64,000 bases of DNA from Neelides folsomi (lineage: Eukaryota; Arthropoda; Collembola; Neelipleona; Neelidae), in NCBI GenBank assembly GCA_034687125.1, contig JAQGBZ010000213.1, positions 44,993-108,992 of the forward strand, read 5' to 3'. The number at the start of each line of letters is the position of its first letter. Position 1 is the first letter of the stretch. Below the pieces are notes generated by a model. The model was not told where the DNA came from. It was given only the letters and a program-made list of their open reading frames with translations, and did no database searches. A program made the position numbers and the translations under genes. Below, in pieces: positions 29,301 to 41,890 of this stretch.

Positions 29301-32300
29301 TTCAATTGAAGGCCAAGGGAATTTCATATTTATGTAGGAGTGAAAATGCCCATGGGGAAAGCTTCAACCTTTTACATCTTGTATTGATAACTGATAACTC
29401 TTTACTAATGCATAATGTAGAGTTCAAATGTTAAACAGTGTTTATGAACTTTTGAACCTATTTAATAATTCAATATATTTTACATTGTATCATTAAATCA
29501 AGTAAATAAAAAATAACGTATAATGTATATAAAAGATATTTCTCAAATGTTTATCTGGAACAGAATTTGTTTACAAAATGATCGATTGTTGTGTTTTGAG
29601 TAGATTGATATTATTTAGTATTTATTTGTTACTTCATCTTCTTTATAAAGTTTATTTATCCTTCAGTCATCATCGGCTTCTTTTGTTCTAAAGAGAGCTT
29701 TTTCTTAAGAGTGAAATTACATGTCGAAGGAGAAGATCTCCTTTGGTGAATTTAAATTCACTGCAGAACTCCATTGGAATGTCATCAAAAAGATAAAAAA
29801 GAAGTTTGTTCCGTACATTTACTCATCTTATGCAGGTTGGATGGTTTCAAATGGCAAATGTGTTTGGCTCTCAAGGAATACCAAAAAGTTAATAACCTTT
29901 TGCACCCACGGATCATACGACATGATTTATTTTACTTGACACTTGTGAGAACTCTTTAACGATAATTCACCGCATGACGCATTACCCATATGTTCGAACA
30001 ATAATACATACTTGTACTTGCATAGATTTTTTATTTTTTAAAAAGGAGTGCAAAATGCCAATATAAAAATATATCCGGTAATTAGGATTGCAAATTGGAA
30101 TGGAAGAACTTGAAAACTTTTTGTACACGTACACTAGCACTAAATAAAATCACATTAAATGAGCAATGCATGGAAAGACTGTCAATGAGATTCAATATGC
30201 GAAATGTTTATAACATTTGCAAGATTTTTCTCGTTTGTTAACAACAACAGGTGTTTTGATTCTTTTGATATATTAGGGACGACTTATTATAATAATACCT
30301 ATCATATGTACATGCATGGGAAAATGACAAATTGTTGAAAGTAAAGATAAAATTACAATGCCCAAAGCAAATAGATGCATTCATAACCTTTCCTACTACA
30401 AGTAATTGTAATTTAAGGTATCCTGTCTAGTAGACACTACAATAAAAACCTAGAAGATCAATTTCTAACTAAAAAGTGTAAGATAAGATAAGCTAACAAT
30501 AAGTAAGCAAGCTTTGTTAAAGGTCAAGTCAAAAAGAACAAAATATCTTTATAAAAGAAAATCTGATCATTCCAATTCAACTGTGAGTTTCAAGGACGTG
30601 AAATGTCAAGCCATATTTTTAAACCTTTGAAAGATTCTCGGAATTGTGAACAATTATTTGTATAATACTTATAATTATTAAGTTATTATCAATTACGTGG
30701 AATTTGACCATAATTATTCCTCTATCAATTCCTCAATTCCAAGAACTTTTAGTTGACAAGTGGAAATAATAAAATTAATACATACTTATATTTATACTTG
30801 TACTCTACCTCTACAAATAAGGAAATGTAGCTCATGAAATCAAAATAATTTTCCTGCTTTGTTGGCTATAATCCCAAGTTTAAGGGATTAATGAAAAATC
30901 CACACGCTCAGGTTTTTATTTGCATGAGCGAGCAGTTCAATTGAACTGACGTGTGCATATTTGATTAATTATATAGTACGCATATTCAAATGATTTTTTT
31001 GCTGATTTATTAACTGTGTTTTTTAACTCAAATACCTACATCATGTCAATCATAAGAATCATTATAAATATGGCATAACCATAATTTATTGCAACGATAA
31101 ACTTTATTTGATAAAGAGCATAAGTGCATTATACGTATAATGATAGCTAACAGAGTTGTTAATGTCACATAAAAAGAAAAGATCTGAAAATTGCCAATTC
31201 AACAGTTCTTGTCTTCAATTTCTTCAAGCTTTAGTTTCATTTACAACCATTATGGTTTCTACATTTACTTTGACAGAGAAGTAAATAATGTGAATGAGAA
31301 TATAAGAATTGAATGATTCGAACAAGCAAATCAACTCTAAACTTTCTCTCTAACTTTAGCCAAATAATTTCGATTCCCCATTTTCACATAATTTTATCAT
31401 GTATAATTTTAGCAACGATGAGAGAAAACGATTAAACTTCAACATTAAGCTTTTTTTCATCTGGCGTTGACAGATGAAATGGTCGAACTTAAATTCTTAG
31501 TTCATTAAATATACAGTTTAGACACTCATTAAGATCTCTTATATGTCACTACCTTCATTTGAATGTTTTATTATTCTTGAAAATAGAGAAAGAGGATTAG
31601 ACAAGAAGTCAGATCGGAATTGGAATCTTTAATACGAACATTTCATTAAAGAACCAGCCAAGTAAATATGCAAATAGAGGAATAGAAATTATGCCGACTA
31701 GACATAAAATCAACTTTCATTCCCATCGGCTACTTTTCAACGGCACAATGAGAGGAATTATTTTATAGGCTTCTATAGTTCAACATCTCTTACAATTTTA
31801 TAGCATTCAATTGTTCACATTACATACACATATATGCTGTAATTATAAAAAATAATGTCTGTCAGTCATGAGAGTCATCATCTAAATGTTCATATTCTAT
31901 ACAGATCAATCAAATATCAAAGAATAAATGAATAGTTATAATCAAAGCAATTGAAATGAATAAAATTAAAATAATGAAACTGACTCTAACATAATTTTAT
32001 GTATGATAACAATGATAAGATGATAACTGATAACAATGAATAAGTAAAATGATGAAAATCTTTAAAATAAATTAATGAAAATCTTGAAATTGAAATGATT
32101 TTTTTAAATTCAGAGTAAACTTGGGACTTCTTGGAATCGTCGTAGAAGCGAAATTCAAAACAATCCCAGAATTCAAGATGCACATTCACAACTTTGGAAT
32201 TTCCGATAAGGTTTTGTACTCCGATGAGGCTGCGAACATGGCCCGGGCTAAAGATTGGCTCCAAATGTATTGGTTCCCCAATGTCGACAAAGTGGTGGTT

Positions 32301-35043
32301 GCTTCAGGGACTTTCGTCCCAGCCACAGTTCCAGGAGATGTTCGTTCCAGCTTCTTCCCTAACTTTTATCCCTGGTCGGCCGGATTCACTTCTTATGTTT
32401 ACGAAATGCTCCAGAAGTTCAAGCTTCCTTATTTGCTCAGATGGGTCGAACGCTACGTGTACGCCTCTTTCCTCTTAAGGCTCCCTTTGAAACCAACAAT
32501 TTTGACAGAAAATGGGTGGAGGAAAAATCCAGGTGTTGGGTTTACAGATCGTCTGGTTACGAGCCATTGCAAAGGGGATGATTTTGGCGGATTTAAAAAA
32601 TGTGCTTGGTCGCAGAATCCCAAATTGCCCAAAACCATTTCCTTCTTGCCTGAATATTACATTTTCTCCTTTCCTATCCAAAGACTCCCGGATGTAATCC
32701 GAGCATTTAAAATCATTATCAAAGAATATGAAATTTCCTTTCCTCTCATTGGAATCGAGATTTTGTTCGCAGTTAAAGGAAAACAATTGATGAAGTTGAA
32801 TTACGGACGTGAGGGTTGTGCCATGGTTTGGACTGTGCCAAGAAGACACGATCCGTTTAATACACCAAGACATGGAATTACTGGACTTCAAATGATGGCT
32901 CAATTGGCTGTAAGTTTTATTCATTTATTCATTTTAATTATTTTCATTCTCATGCTTATATAGTAATACACAGTGTTTGAACCTTGTTGTAAATTATAAT
33001 ACATGAAGGAGTAATGTTCTTAATTTGTAATGTGTTTAGGATGAATTTGTAAGTAATGATGTATATTATTTATGCTCATACAATCATAGAGTTGTCAAGT
33101 TGTCAGTAAAAGGAGTTTTGCATCAAAGTCGGAGGATATCTCTTAATCGTCAATTTTTAAAATGAACCTTCATATAATTCATATAAGAAACTGGTTTACT
33201 TTTAGCTCAACCTGTTTAAGATTCCTAAGAAAAAGCATTGAACTTCACATTGACTCTTTTACAGAACTATTTATTCATATTGGAATCTTGTTGAGGGGAT
33301 TCGGTAGTTTGTCAAAACAAATGAACTTGCACTTTTACAGACTTTACTTTGAACGTCCGTCCATTCAGAAACTCTCTCGTGTAAAAGATATTAATGTTTT
33401 TAGTCGATTAAAGATAAGATTTGTCTATTATTAAAAACTGAATAACTTTCTACGGTTAGGAAAGTAGTTACGTTGTTAGTAAAGTGGTGAAGTAATTTTC
33501 TCTCGATTGACATCTTACATAGCCGCAAATGCACGAGGGAAATTTGTAATTGGGCTATTGTGCATAAATAATATTAGTAGTAACATTATACACACTTGCT
33601 AATGATTTTCATATTTCTTGTAATTATGTTTAAATCATAATAAAAACAAAATTAGTAAATATTATTAAATACAACAATGTTTAGGTATATCAAAGTTCAT
33701 TAGTCATTAACTAAAATAATAGAGATATCAAAGTATGTATGGAATTAGTATTAGTTGATACAACAAAGGATTGTACGATTGATTGTATTTTAGCAGGTGC
33801 AAAAGTTTTGACAAGCCGCAAGCCGCATTGCTAAAAAAAAGTGCAGTTTTGATGAGATAAACGCCAAGGTTGGAATTAATAGAAACTCTTATAGGAAGTT
33901 GATATAAGAAAGCCGAAACTTTCATCTCATTGAGAATTCACCGTGACTTTAAATGTATTCACAAAGAGTTCAGCAGCACATTAAAGAAGCGATTTAACTC
34001 AAACATCGTTTAATGAATAACTCGTCTCGACTTCTTTCAAGTCCAAGAGTTGAAAAATCACAAACTCCACCCAATGTCTAACTACCTCATAAAACCCATA
34101 AAAGCAAATTGAAATTTTTAATTCCTATTTTACAATTCTTTGATTGAAATCAACGCGGCCTCTTTTTATCACTGTAATTAACACGCACATGCTAATTAAC
34201 ACTCATCATTTTGCTCTAAATTTGAATAGAAATTTCCATCCTTTTGAGACTTTGAGTGGCAATTATTAAAATGGTGGGAAGAGTTATGAATCAATTTACA
34301 TTATTCATATATTTTACAAATTTCACCATTTACCTTGTTCCAATTTCAAGTATAACAATAATAAAATGAAAATTCAACTGCACATATTTCACATTTAACT
34401 ATAAACATATTTCAATTTGGTGTGATTTAGCGAAAAAATTTTAAATAAATGTAAACAAATAGTAAACATCCTTTTTTATGTTTATGGCTTCATCATATTC
34501 GATTTATCTTTATTTCATTATATTAAAATTATGCAAAACTAGAGAATAAATGAATAACAAATAGCAATTGTTGAATGAAAATCTTTCCTTAAATGCGAAT
34601 TATTTCTTAAGCCCGATCAAAAGCAAATATTTGAGAAGTAATTACTGTAATTATGAAATAAAAAATCCAAATTATGATTTCAGCATTTCCGTTTTGGCGG
34701 TCGAGTTCATTGGGGAGCAAGCGGCATGGCATTCCACATGAAGAGCGAAGTCGGCTGGGACAAAAACTTCCCAGATGAAAATCTTCACAAATTCAAGGCC
34801 CAAATGGTCAAAATGGACCCGCACGGAGTTTTCCTTAACAACTACGGCCGACGGTTTCTCGGGATTTCTGAAGAAGTTGATTACGGTCCGTTTGTGAAGC
34901 ATTGCGCTCTTCAGGACCATTGTTTATGTAAGACGGATTCTGACTGTGGGGCTGGACTGAAATGCTCCATTGTCGAAGGACTTCATCTTTGCCATGACCC
35001 TAAGAGATTCCCGAAGATCCCTCCAACTCCTGGCTACTATTAA
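26378..35043 (+). CDS. Secreted FAD-linked oxidase, plant-type L-gulonolactone oxidase-like
   Basis: Four exons, 26378-26484, 28453-28929, 32114-32909 and 34684-35043, with matching phases (2, 2, 0), give about 579 residues. Exon 1 is a signal peptide (MLKCLTILPFLLLVLDYSDA). Exon 2 begins the FAD-binding PCMH domain: QHPTSLEEVQ, then GSRHSISDIICTDG, where the His lies where covalent FAD attachment occurs in this family, and GGITVGGSLGVGAQTSS. Exons 3-4 hold the ALO-type substrate domain, ending GGRVHWGASG and a PHGVFLNNYGRRF block. The C-terminus adds a Cys-rich tail (CLCKTDSDCGAGLKC...C), as I recall from plant GulLO-type enzymes. Predicted reaction: oxidation of an aldono-lactone with release of hydrogen peroxide, as in ascorbate synthesis. 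The substrate is inferred. Introns of 2.0, 3.2 and 1.8 kb contrast with the compact genes to the right. Confidence 0.85.
26485..28452 (+). other. Oxidase intron 1
   Basis: About 2 kb, AT-rich. An open frame starting with ATG at 28433 runs into exon 2 and has an upstream TATAA at about 28371, so an alternative non-secreted start is conceivable. The acceptor TTACACTGACAG ending at 28452 joins exon 1 in phase and is preferred. Confidence 0.5.
28930..32113 (+). other. Oxidase intron 2, no exon seen
   Basis: A 3.2-kb AT-rich intron. A 72-residue open frame at 29721-29939 has no recognisable motif and overlaps another open frame, so it was not annotated. Confidence 0.5.
32910..34683 (+). other. 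Oxidase intron 3, no exon seen
   Basis: A 1.8-kb AT-rich intron with no recognisable coding or RNA feature. Confidence 0.5.
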
Positions 35044-36278
35044 AATTGACTTTAAACTACAGAAGCGGGTTTGAAGGATAATTTATCTTAATGTTAGTTA
35101 TTCTCAACAGGATTAGATTACAGCGGTTGTTTAAAGTAGTCGAAGTTAATAAAGTATGTACAGAGTAGTAAAGTATGTAGTTTTAAAGTTTCCGAAAAGT
35201 CATTGAGAAACTTCCATAATATCTGTAGGTATATGAAAAGTACCCGATAGAAAGCGGATTGTAAATGATAATTAATTGCTCTTGGCACCCAACACCTCGT
35301 TGTTTAGACACACAAAGAAGAATGCGTTATTAGTGAGAAGAGCTTAAGAGGATCAACCGGTTTGGAACCGTTGGAACATTATGCTTTATGCTCAACAAAC
35401 CCAAAACACACTGTTAGATATCAACAATATTTCAATATTACTTATATTGGATATACTACAGGTAGTTAGTTAACAGATCTAAAATTTTATGTACGGTATA
35501 AGTAGTGTACTTGATAGATGTGCTTTGTTTTAAATGGACTTTTATGATTACTTGGAGTTTTTGTATGACATGAATCTTCCCATGAGACTATCTTTTAATT
35601 CTTTTATAATAAGTATTAAATGAATATTTAAATGATTTTAATTATAAGTTGAATGTTTATGTACGTGAATTTGTTTCATTTTTCTTTAAAGAAACGCTAT
35701 ATGAACTATATATGATATGACCTATGGTCAAATGCCGACATTATGAGTATAATGGAATAAGTTTTGTTACTCATAGAGCTACTATAAATTATTTACCAAT
35801 GTCAGCACATTTGTTAATGTGGTATATGTCAAGAAGCTTTCCATGCAGCTTCTTCATGAAAACTTCATTCATTCATCTTCCCCTGTGTTTCTTTTTCTAA
35901 TTGCTCCTAAACATTCCTCTTATGTCAGTCATGTAAAGAGGAGAGTCAGAGGAATTTCTCGCATTTGATTGAATGAACAATTGAAATGAGTTCCGCGTGG
36001 TAAGGAAGTAATCTGACAATAATTATATTTCAATTTTTCAATTACAATTATTCAAATTAACAACATCGAAATTGCTCTACTAACATTAAATACTACTTCT
36101 ATAGTTGTTTGCTCTTTCTTTTACTAGCTGGTTTCTTTTAATCTTTGATTTCCTTTTTTGTGTTTTACATCTTATAATCGTTTTGTTTGCCTTTTGTTTG
36201 TGAATGAATAACTTTACGAATGACTTATGACTGAAAATGATTATGATTAGATATAAGCAAATTAGGATTTTAATTTTT

Positions 36279-36340
36279 AGAATTGTTTTAAACTTGAGAA
36301 TTGTTTTAAACATGAGAATTGTTTTAAACTTGAGAATTTA
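36279..36340. repeat. 18-base tandem repeat
   Basis: Three full copies of AGAATTGTTTTAAACTTG (the middle copy has one change, CATG for CTTG) plus a partial fourth copy. Confidence 0.85.
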
Positions 36341-37034
36341 CTTTTATTTAGTTCATTAGCTTCATCGGATTAGCTGAATTAGAAAGATAAATGAATAGAT
36401 TAGTTGAATGACCATATGATGGATGTGTGTGTATTTTTTTAAACTGACTGTGAAATGGATTCAAGTTTTTAAGATAGGTTTAAGTCGTTTAAAAGTAATT
36501 TGCTGGGTGATGCTGTGAGTCAGTCACTTTGAACACCGACATTCCTCATTTGATCCAATCAATACATTCCAAAATCTAGTTTTAAACTAGTTTCATAAAA
36601 TATTTCAATGTTGAAGAATCGAAGTCATTTTCTGGAATGATTTCTTGTTTCTCGCTTGCAAAACTCGCGCAGATACTTTTTCATCATTCTAGTAGATTCA
36701 TCTTCAAGTTACTTGCTGATGACATTAAAATGAACGAAAAATAGATTTATTATACGTACTTAAACATTGAATTCAAAAGTGTTTGATAATAATTTCATAT
36801 CTAATGAAACTAATAATGTAAGTAGTGAGTGAACCAAAAAACTTTTTGCTACATTATTCCCCGTATTAGATCACTAAATTGTAAAAGTACTTTTTATATC
36901 AACTTGCAGTTACTTACTTAATTGTATTTAATTACTGGTTGGATTTGTTAAACTGTTGAACATAAAAGCTAAAATTGAAAAAATAGTTTAATTATTAATG
37001 TTTGTTGTTATTTAGTGAATACCTAAAATATTAT

Positions 37035-37097
37035 AATTAAGCTACGATATTGTAAATTGTAATTAAGCTACAATATTGTAAATTGTAATTAAGCTAC
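37035..37097. repeat. 26-base tandem repeat
   Basis: About 2.4 copies of a 26-base unit beginning AATTAAGCTAC, starting at 37035, 37061 and 37087. One base differs between the first two copies (CGATATTG versus CAATATTG). Confidence 0.85.
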
Positions 37098-38137
37098 AAA
37101 TGAGTAATTTCGAGCGACATTGTTAATAAAATAAGGTATAGCCATTTAGAAGAAAATTTGGTCAAAGTGCTAAAGGAAAAAGTGGAAAGTGAGGGTTTGT
37201 AATGTATTATCAATTCAAGACAGGTCAGTCATCTTGGACGGATCTTGGACGGCGTATTATTATCGTGCAAAAGTTCTAAGTGTGTGTCATGTTGTATGGT
37301 AGTGGTGAGTTCGCACTTGACTTTCTGCACATTACGCGTGTGGCCAATGGGGCGTGCGTTGTTTTTCTTATCCGACTTTCTGTACAACAAACTTTCTTGT
37401 TCTTCATCTTCAAAATTGGTCTCTTGAGATCAAGAAGATCCAATCAAGATCAAGAAGCTAAATGAGATATAACTAGAAATCATGATATTGCCATTAGGCG
37501 GAATACTTATAATATTCGTAGAAAATCATCTATGGTTTTTTTTCTTTTCCAACTTTCAGTCAATGTTTGTTTAAATCTAATTTGTGTGTTGTCTTTATTG
37601 TTTTATTACACAGCGTATTGAAAATTGGCCAGTTTGACTGTTTTAATGTAAAAGGTAAAATGATGCAATGAGCTCGATAGTACTTTTATTTTTATAAGAC
37701 GAAAATCGCACTGTGCGAAAATGTTATCGCGTTAATGGATTTTTAAAGTGCCAACATAAATGATATATATTTCGATGTGTCCTTATTTTTGTATTATTTT
37801 TGTAGTGCATATGAAAATAAATTATGCTAATACATGATGACAAGTAAAAAAATATTTTTGTAATGTTTCAAATGAGTTAGAGTTAGAGAAATAAAAACCG
37901 TTTATTTTTCAATATTTTAACTTATTCCGCATTAATCACAAGTTTATTAGTTTAATGAGTTAACTCAGTTAACTTAACTCAGGTAGCAGTTGCTAATAGT
38001 TTATGAGTTTCCACAAATTAAAGATTTTTTACAGCTGTAATGGTCGTGGATGAACAAGTAATAAAACAGATATTTTTGATATTATATTTTTCTTATCTAA
38101 TATCTTTCCAACAACAAGCAAGTTGAAATATTTCAAT

Positions 38138-40808
38138 ATGAATAAAAGACATCAAAGAAATCGGCTGAGTGTTATAAATGTTCGACCGAGCAGCGGACGA
38201 GTTGAATATCCGCCGTCTCTTTGGATGGCCGCGGGACTCGCCGACATCCACACCAGAATTCACGAAGTGACTCAAATTGTTCAAAAATTCATGAAAAATC
38301 GAACAAGTTTTTCCTTTCCGTCTTGGCTCATTCCGCATAAGAACATTGACGAGTTGAACATCAGCGAACTCCTGAGTTCCGAATGTCAACAGAATGAGCA
38401 GTTTGAGAAAATGTTCATGTTTGCCACGGAACTCTTCGTGGATCGAATTTTTTATGTTTTAATGATCCTTGTTAAACATATTGAAGAGCTCTCTAGTAAT
38501 TATCCAATTAAATATTTATTTACTAAAATCATAAATAATATAATTTAGATCAAGTTGTTTTTTTGAATTCATATATTTATTGTATTTTGTATTCATATCT
38601 GTATTTTATATATTCGTATTTATATTTATTTGTATATAATTATGAGTAAATAAAATATAGATGTTCTCGACATCTATGGCTATGATTTAAGGGACGAAAG
38701 TGGGAATCAATTAATAATTTTCCCAAAGTGGTTCCGGAATTTCAACAAAGACAAATGGAGGAATCCAACAATTGGAGTCACAGTGAGACATCAATTTACC
38801 ACTTTGCTCGCCTTTCAACACCAACTTGCTTCTATTTGTCGAGTAATAGTCCAATAAATAATTAAGAATGTTTTATTAGACCAGCCCAAGACCATTAATT
38901 GTATCTGAAATTGAAAAAGGTTCAGAATGGGCAAGCGGTCTGCAAACCGGTTCAGCTCAAGGGGCAGGTAAAGTTGAATTTTCAATAAATGTACTTTGAT
39001 CAAATCATCATTATATGGAAATGAAGGCAATCATTCAATCTTGGTTTATTTAAATTTAATTTGTTTTAAGCCCCTCATTCAGTATGCAGAAAGGATGTTG
39101 GAATTAAGAAAATTTAACACTTTAACTCTTCAATGTAGGGTGAGTTGTCTGTGGAGCTGATCAGCATTGGAATCCAAACGGACCGATTGGACTTAAACGG
39201 ATCTTCGGAAATGTGTTTGACCTGCAATGTCACAGCAGATAAAATCATCGAAGTGAGCGATCAAATCGCTCAGGCTTTTGCCAAAATATGTCAAGAAAAG
39301 CTTAAGCGGAATTTGTAAGTCAATTTTTACAGGCTTTCACCAATTTCAACATTGTACTTTGCTCTACATAAAATTGCTCTATAATGTAAATATAATAAAA
39401 TGTTGGCAGCTTTGTTTGAAGCTTTGCATATTAAGAATTAAATAATAACTACAAACTTAAATAATTAAAGTGAAAGTTTAATAATACTGTAATTACTTAT
39501 TTGATTTGAATTAAAAATATATTTGTAAATTGAAGATCAGAAGCCAAGGAGCTTACAACACGTTACAGTAAACATAAGGCCATTTCCGAACTTTCATTTG
39601 AACTCAAATCCGAGTGGAATAAAATTTCAATTTTTCTAAACAATGCAGTAATGAAAACGGAATACTTGAGCAAATCATTAAATGAGAAATCTTCCATTTC
39701 AATTAAGAAAAAGACCGATAATGAACAAAAGATCAAAAGTCTAGAAAAAAATGTTGAGGAATTGACCGCCAAATTGAATTTCAATAAACAAGAATTGTCA
39801 ACTGTAACTGAAACAAAAAGTAAAGAAGATTTAAAACAATCTTATTCCTTTTAATTCAAATTAAATATTTACGTAAATGCAATATATTAATGTTCCCTGT
39901 TGAATTATGATTAATTATCAATTCAAAGTTGATATAAATTTAAAATTCAAGCAATTCAAAGGCCATGTTTAATGAAAAATTTATTTTAGATCTTTTTTGT
40001 AGTGAAAAGGAGAGATTGAGTAATGAATTGGCCACAATAACTCGCAAAGCTTGGGAAGAAAGTAAAGCAGCTTTGAAGTTAAAAGAAAATCTCGAGAATG
40101 TTCAAGTCACTCACGCTCATTGGCAAAAGACGAGGCAAAATGGGCTGAAGAAATACATTCAAACAAATCTCCTATGTGAGGCCGAAGAGAGAGAAGTTCG
40201 GAAGCTTAATGGGATAATTGCGAATCTTCGACAACGGTTGGAAGAAGTCCGAAACTCCAATGAATTCGCTATGTATGAATGTGAGGAGAATGTTCGGCAG
40301 AGAGATCAATTGAAGAATTTACATAAGATGCATTCTGATATAAATGTAGGATTTTATTTATTCCATAAAATTATAAATTGATCGTAATTAAGGAATAAGT
40401 AAACACTTTATTATTTATTTATTGTTAACTTTGAATTATAGGAAGAACGGACTTTGTGGAAAATGAAAAGAGATAGGGATTTATTGAAACAAGAGGAAGT
40501 AATTATGACATTTGAGAAACAGAAAAAACTTCTCATGAACTTTCCTGACCTCAATGGCCCAATTACAACTCCAAATAAACAAGGTATTAATTTGATTCTG
40601 TATCATCAATTTAATGACGTAGGATGTTTATACAATTAAAACAAACCAATTTTGATTAATAGATGAAACCAATCCACTTGCAACAATGGAAGCTCAAATT
40701 GAAGCAAACCAACAGAGGATTCTCCTACTAATGGACCAAACGGAGAAGCTTTCAAAAACAAAGGACAAGTTTAAAGATCTTATGCAAACAAAGAAATTAA
40801 CTTTTTAA
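38138..40808 (+). CDS. CCDC157: CCDC157 orthologue, coiled-coil protein
   Basis: Eight exons: 38138-38495, 38661-38842, 38880-38990, 39139-39314, 39536-39819, 39990-40345, 40442-40583 and 40663-40808, about 584 residues. Features shared with vertebrate CCDC157, as I recall it, are FPSW followed by a LLS...ATELFVDR block (human FPSW and LLELVIDR), IGVTVRHQFTTLLAF (human VGLTVRRFWDSLL), a QTD...CLTC segment, long coiled coils, and the late LLMNFPDLNGP block (human LLVAFPDLHRP). In mammals CCDC157 works in the Golgi/acrosome pathway during sperm formation. The end of exon 3 is uncertain: only the weak donor GTACTT (38991) keeps the frame into exon 4, while the stronger GTAAAG at 38968 breaks it. 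Intron 2 is only 37 bases. The next gene downstream on the same strand is piwi. Confidence 0.85.
38843..38879 (+). other. 37-base intron of the CCDC157 gene
   Basis: Sequence GTAATAGTCC...TTTTATTAG is bounded by GT-AG. Its length is not a multiple of three, and removal joins ...HQLASICR to TSPRPLIVSE in frame. It is very short for an animal spliceosomal intron. Confidence 0.6.
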
Positions 40809-41890
40809 GATCTCATTTTGTATATTAAATTTTTTTCTTGATACATACATACTTAATTTAGTTATATATTTAACTATGAGTTGGTATTGTCGGTACTAAC
40901 CCGAGATGCTTAAAAATTAAACTATTTTTTTCTATTCACTTTATAAGGTTCATGTATTGACTCTCACTGTATGTATTATATTTAATCGCAAGCGTAAGCA
41001 TAAAGTAAAGTATTAGAAAGTTCGAAAGAAAAATATTTTTGGAAATAAAGGTACGTTACCGAAAATAGCTTTATTTTTAATTTCCTAATACCGCACAAAG
41101 GAACCGACCGCAGATATTTCTATTTGGGAAACACTTAAAATTTTATTTATGTATAAATATGTGAATCATACATTTGACACGATTAAATAAATAACATCCA
41201 TTCTATTCCAATTCATATCGCGACAATGTGAACAAAGAACAAATAAAGTAAAGCATGCTTAAATGTGTAAAAGGCAAATATGACAAATATTAAAATAACC
41301 ATTATACTTATAATTACATACAAACTCTTAAGTATTGGTTAACGAGTTAAGCCTAGATTTGTAATAAAAAACAAGGATATTTTTGTAAATATAAGTTATA
41401 ACATAAGATAAGAATAATTTGTATCATAAGATAAGATAAGTAATGCATGCATTACATTACGCATAAATACTATTATTATTACTTACTTATTAGACTTATT
41501 ACCTATATAGAGAACTTGTAATAGAATCTATATCTGTAATATATCGAGACGAGACGAGACCGAGGTTTGTAATCTTCGACCTCTCGCCATCGTTCCATGA
41601 CTTGAGACATGTTAGGGCGAAATCCTTTCCCCCCATTCTTCCACAATCCTCCACAAGAGTTGTGGTTGTGTTGTGGAGCGAAGGAAAACTCGCATAGAAT
41701 CTCTCCCGTCGTCCGTCTGCCATTAACTGCCGTCCGTCTGTTGCCTTCACTCACTGTCCCATGCTCAACCCTCGTTGAACCTCATTTGGAAAAGAGCAAA
41801 TGGTTAAAACTAACTGTAATCAGGTGTAGCTTCTACCCCTAATATTCTACTCACCTTTAATCTATCTGTGGTCGGATTCAGTGCAATAAA
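40809..41890. other. Intergenic between CCDC157 and piwi
   Basis: About 1.1 kb. The middle carries a cluster of GATAAG words at about 41401-41440. A GC-richer stretch at 41560-41780 directly precedes the piwi start and may include its promoter and 5' untranslated region. No gene was supported. Confidence 0.5.

Larger units (their letters stand above)
35044..38137. other. Intergenic, two short tandem repeats, no gene seen
   Basis: About 3.1 kb of AT-rich sequence between two plus-strand genes. It contains tandem repeats at 36279-36340 and 37035-37097, listed separately. A GC-richer patch at about 37240-37460 shows no convincing protein. Confidence 0.5.

Noticed and set aside
29721-29939. 72-residue open frame in oxidase intron 2
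   Set aside because: It overlaps another open frame of similar length, has no recognisable motif and no supporting splice sites.
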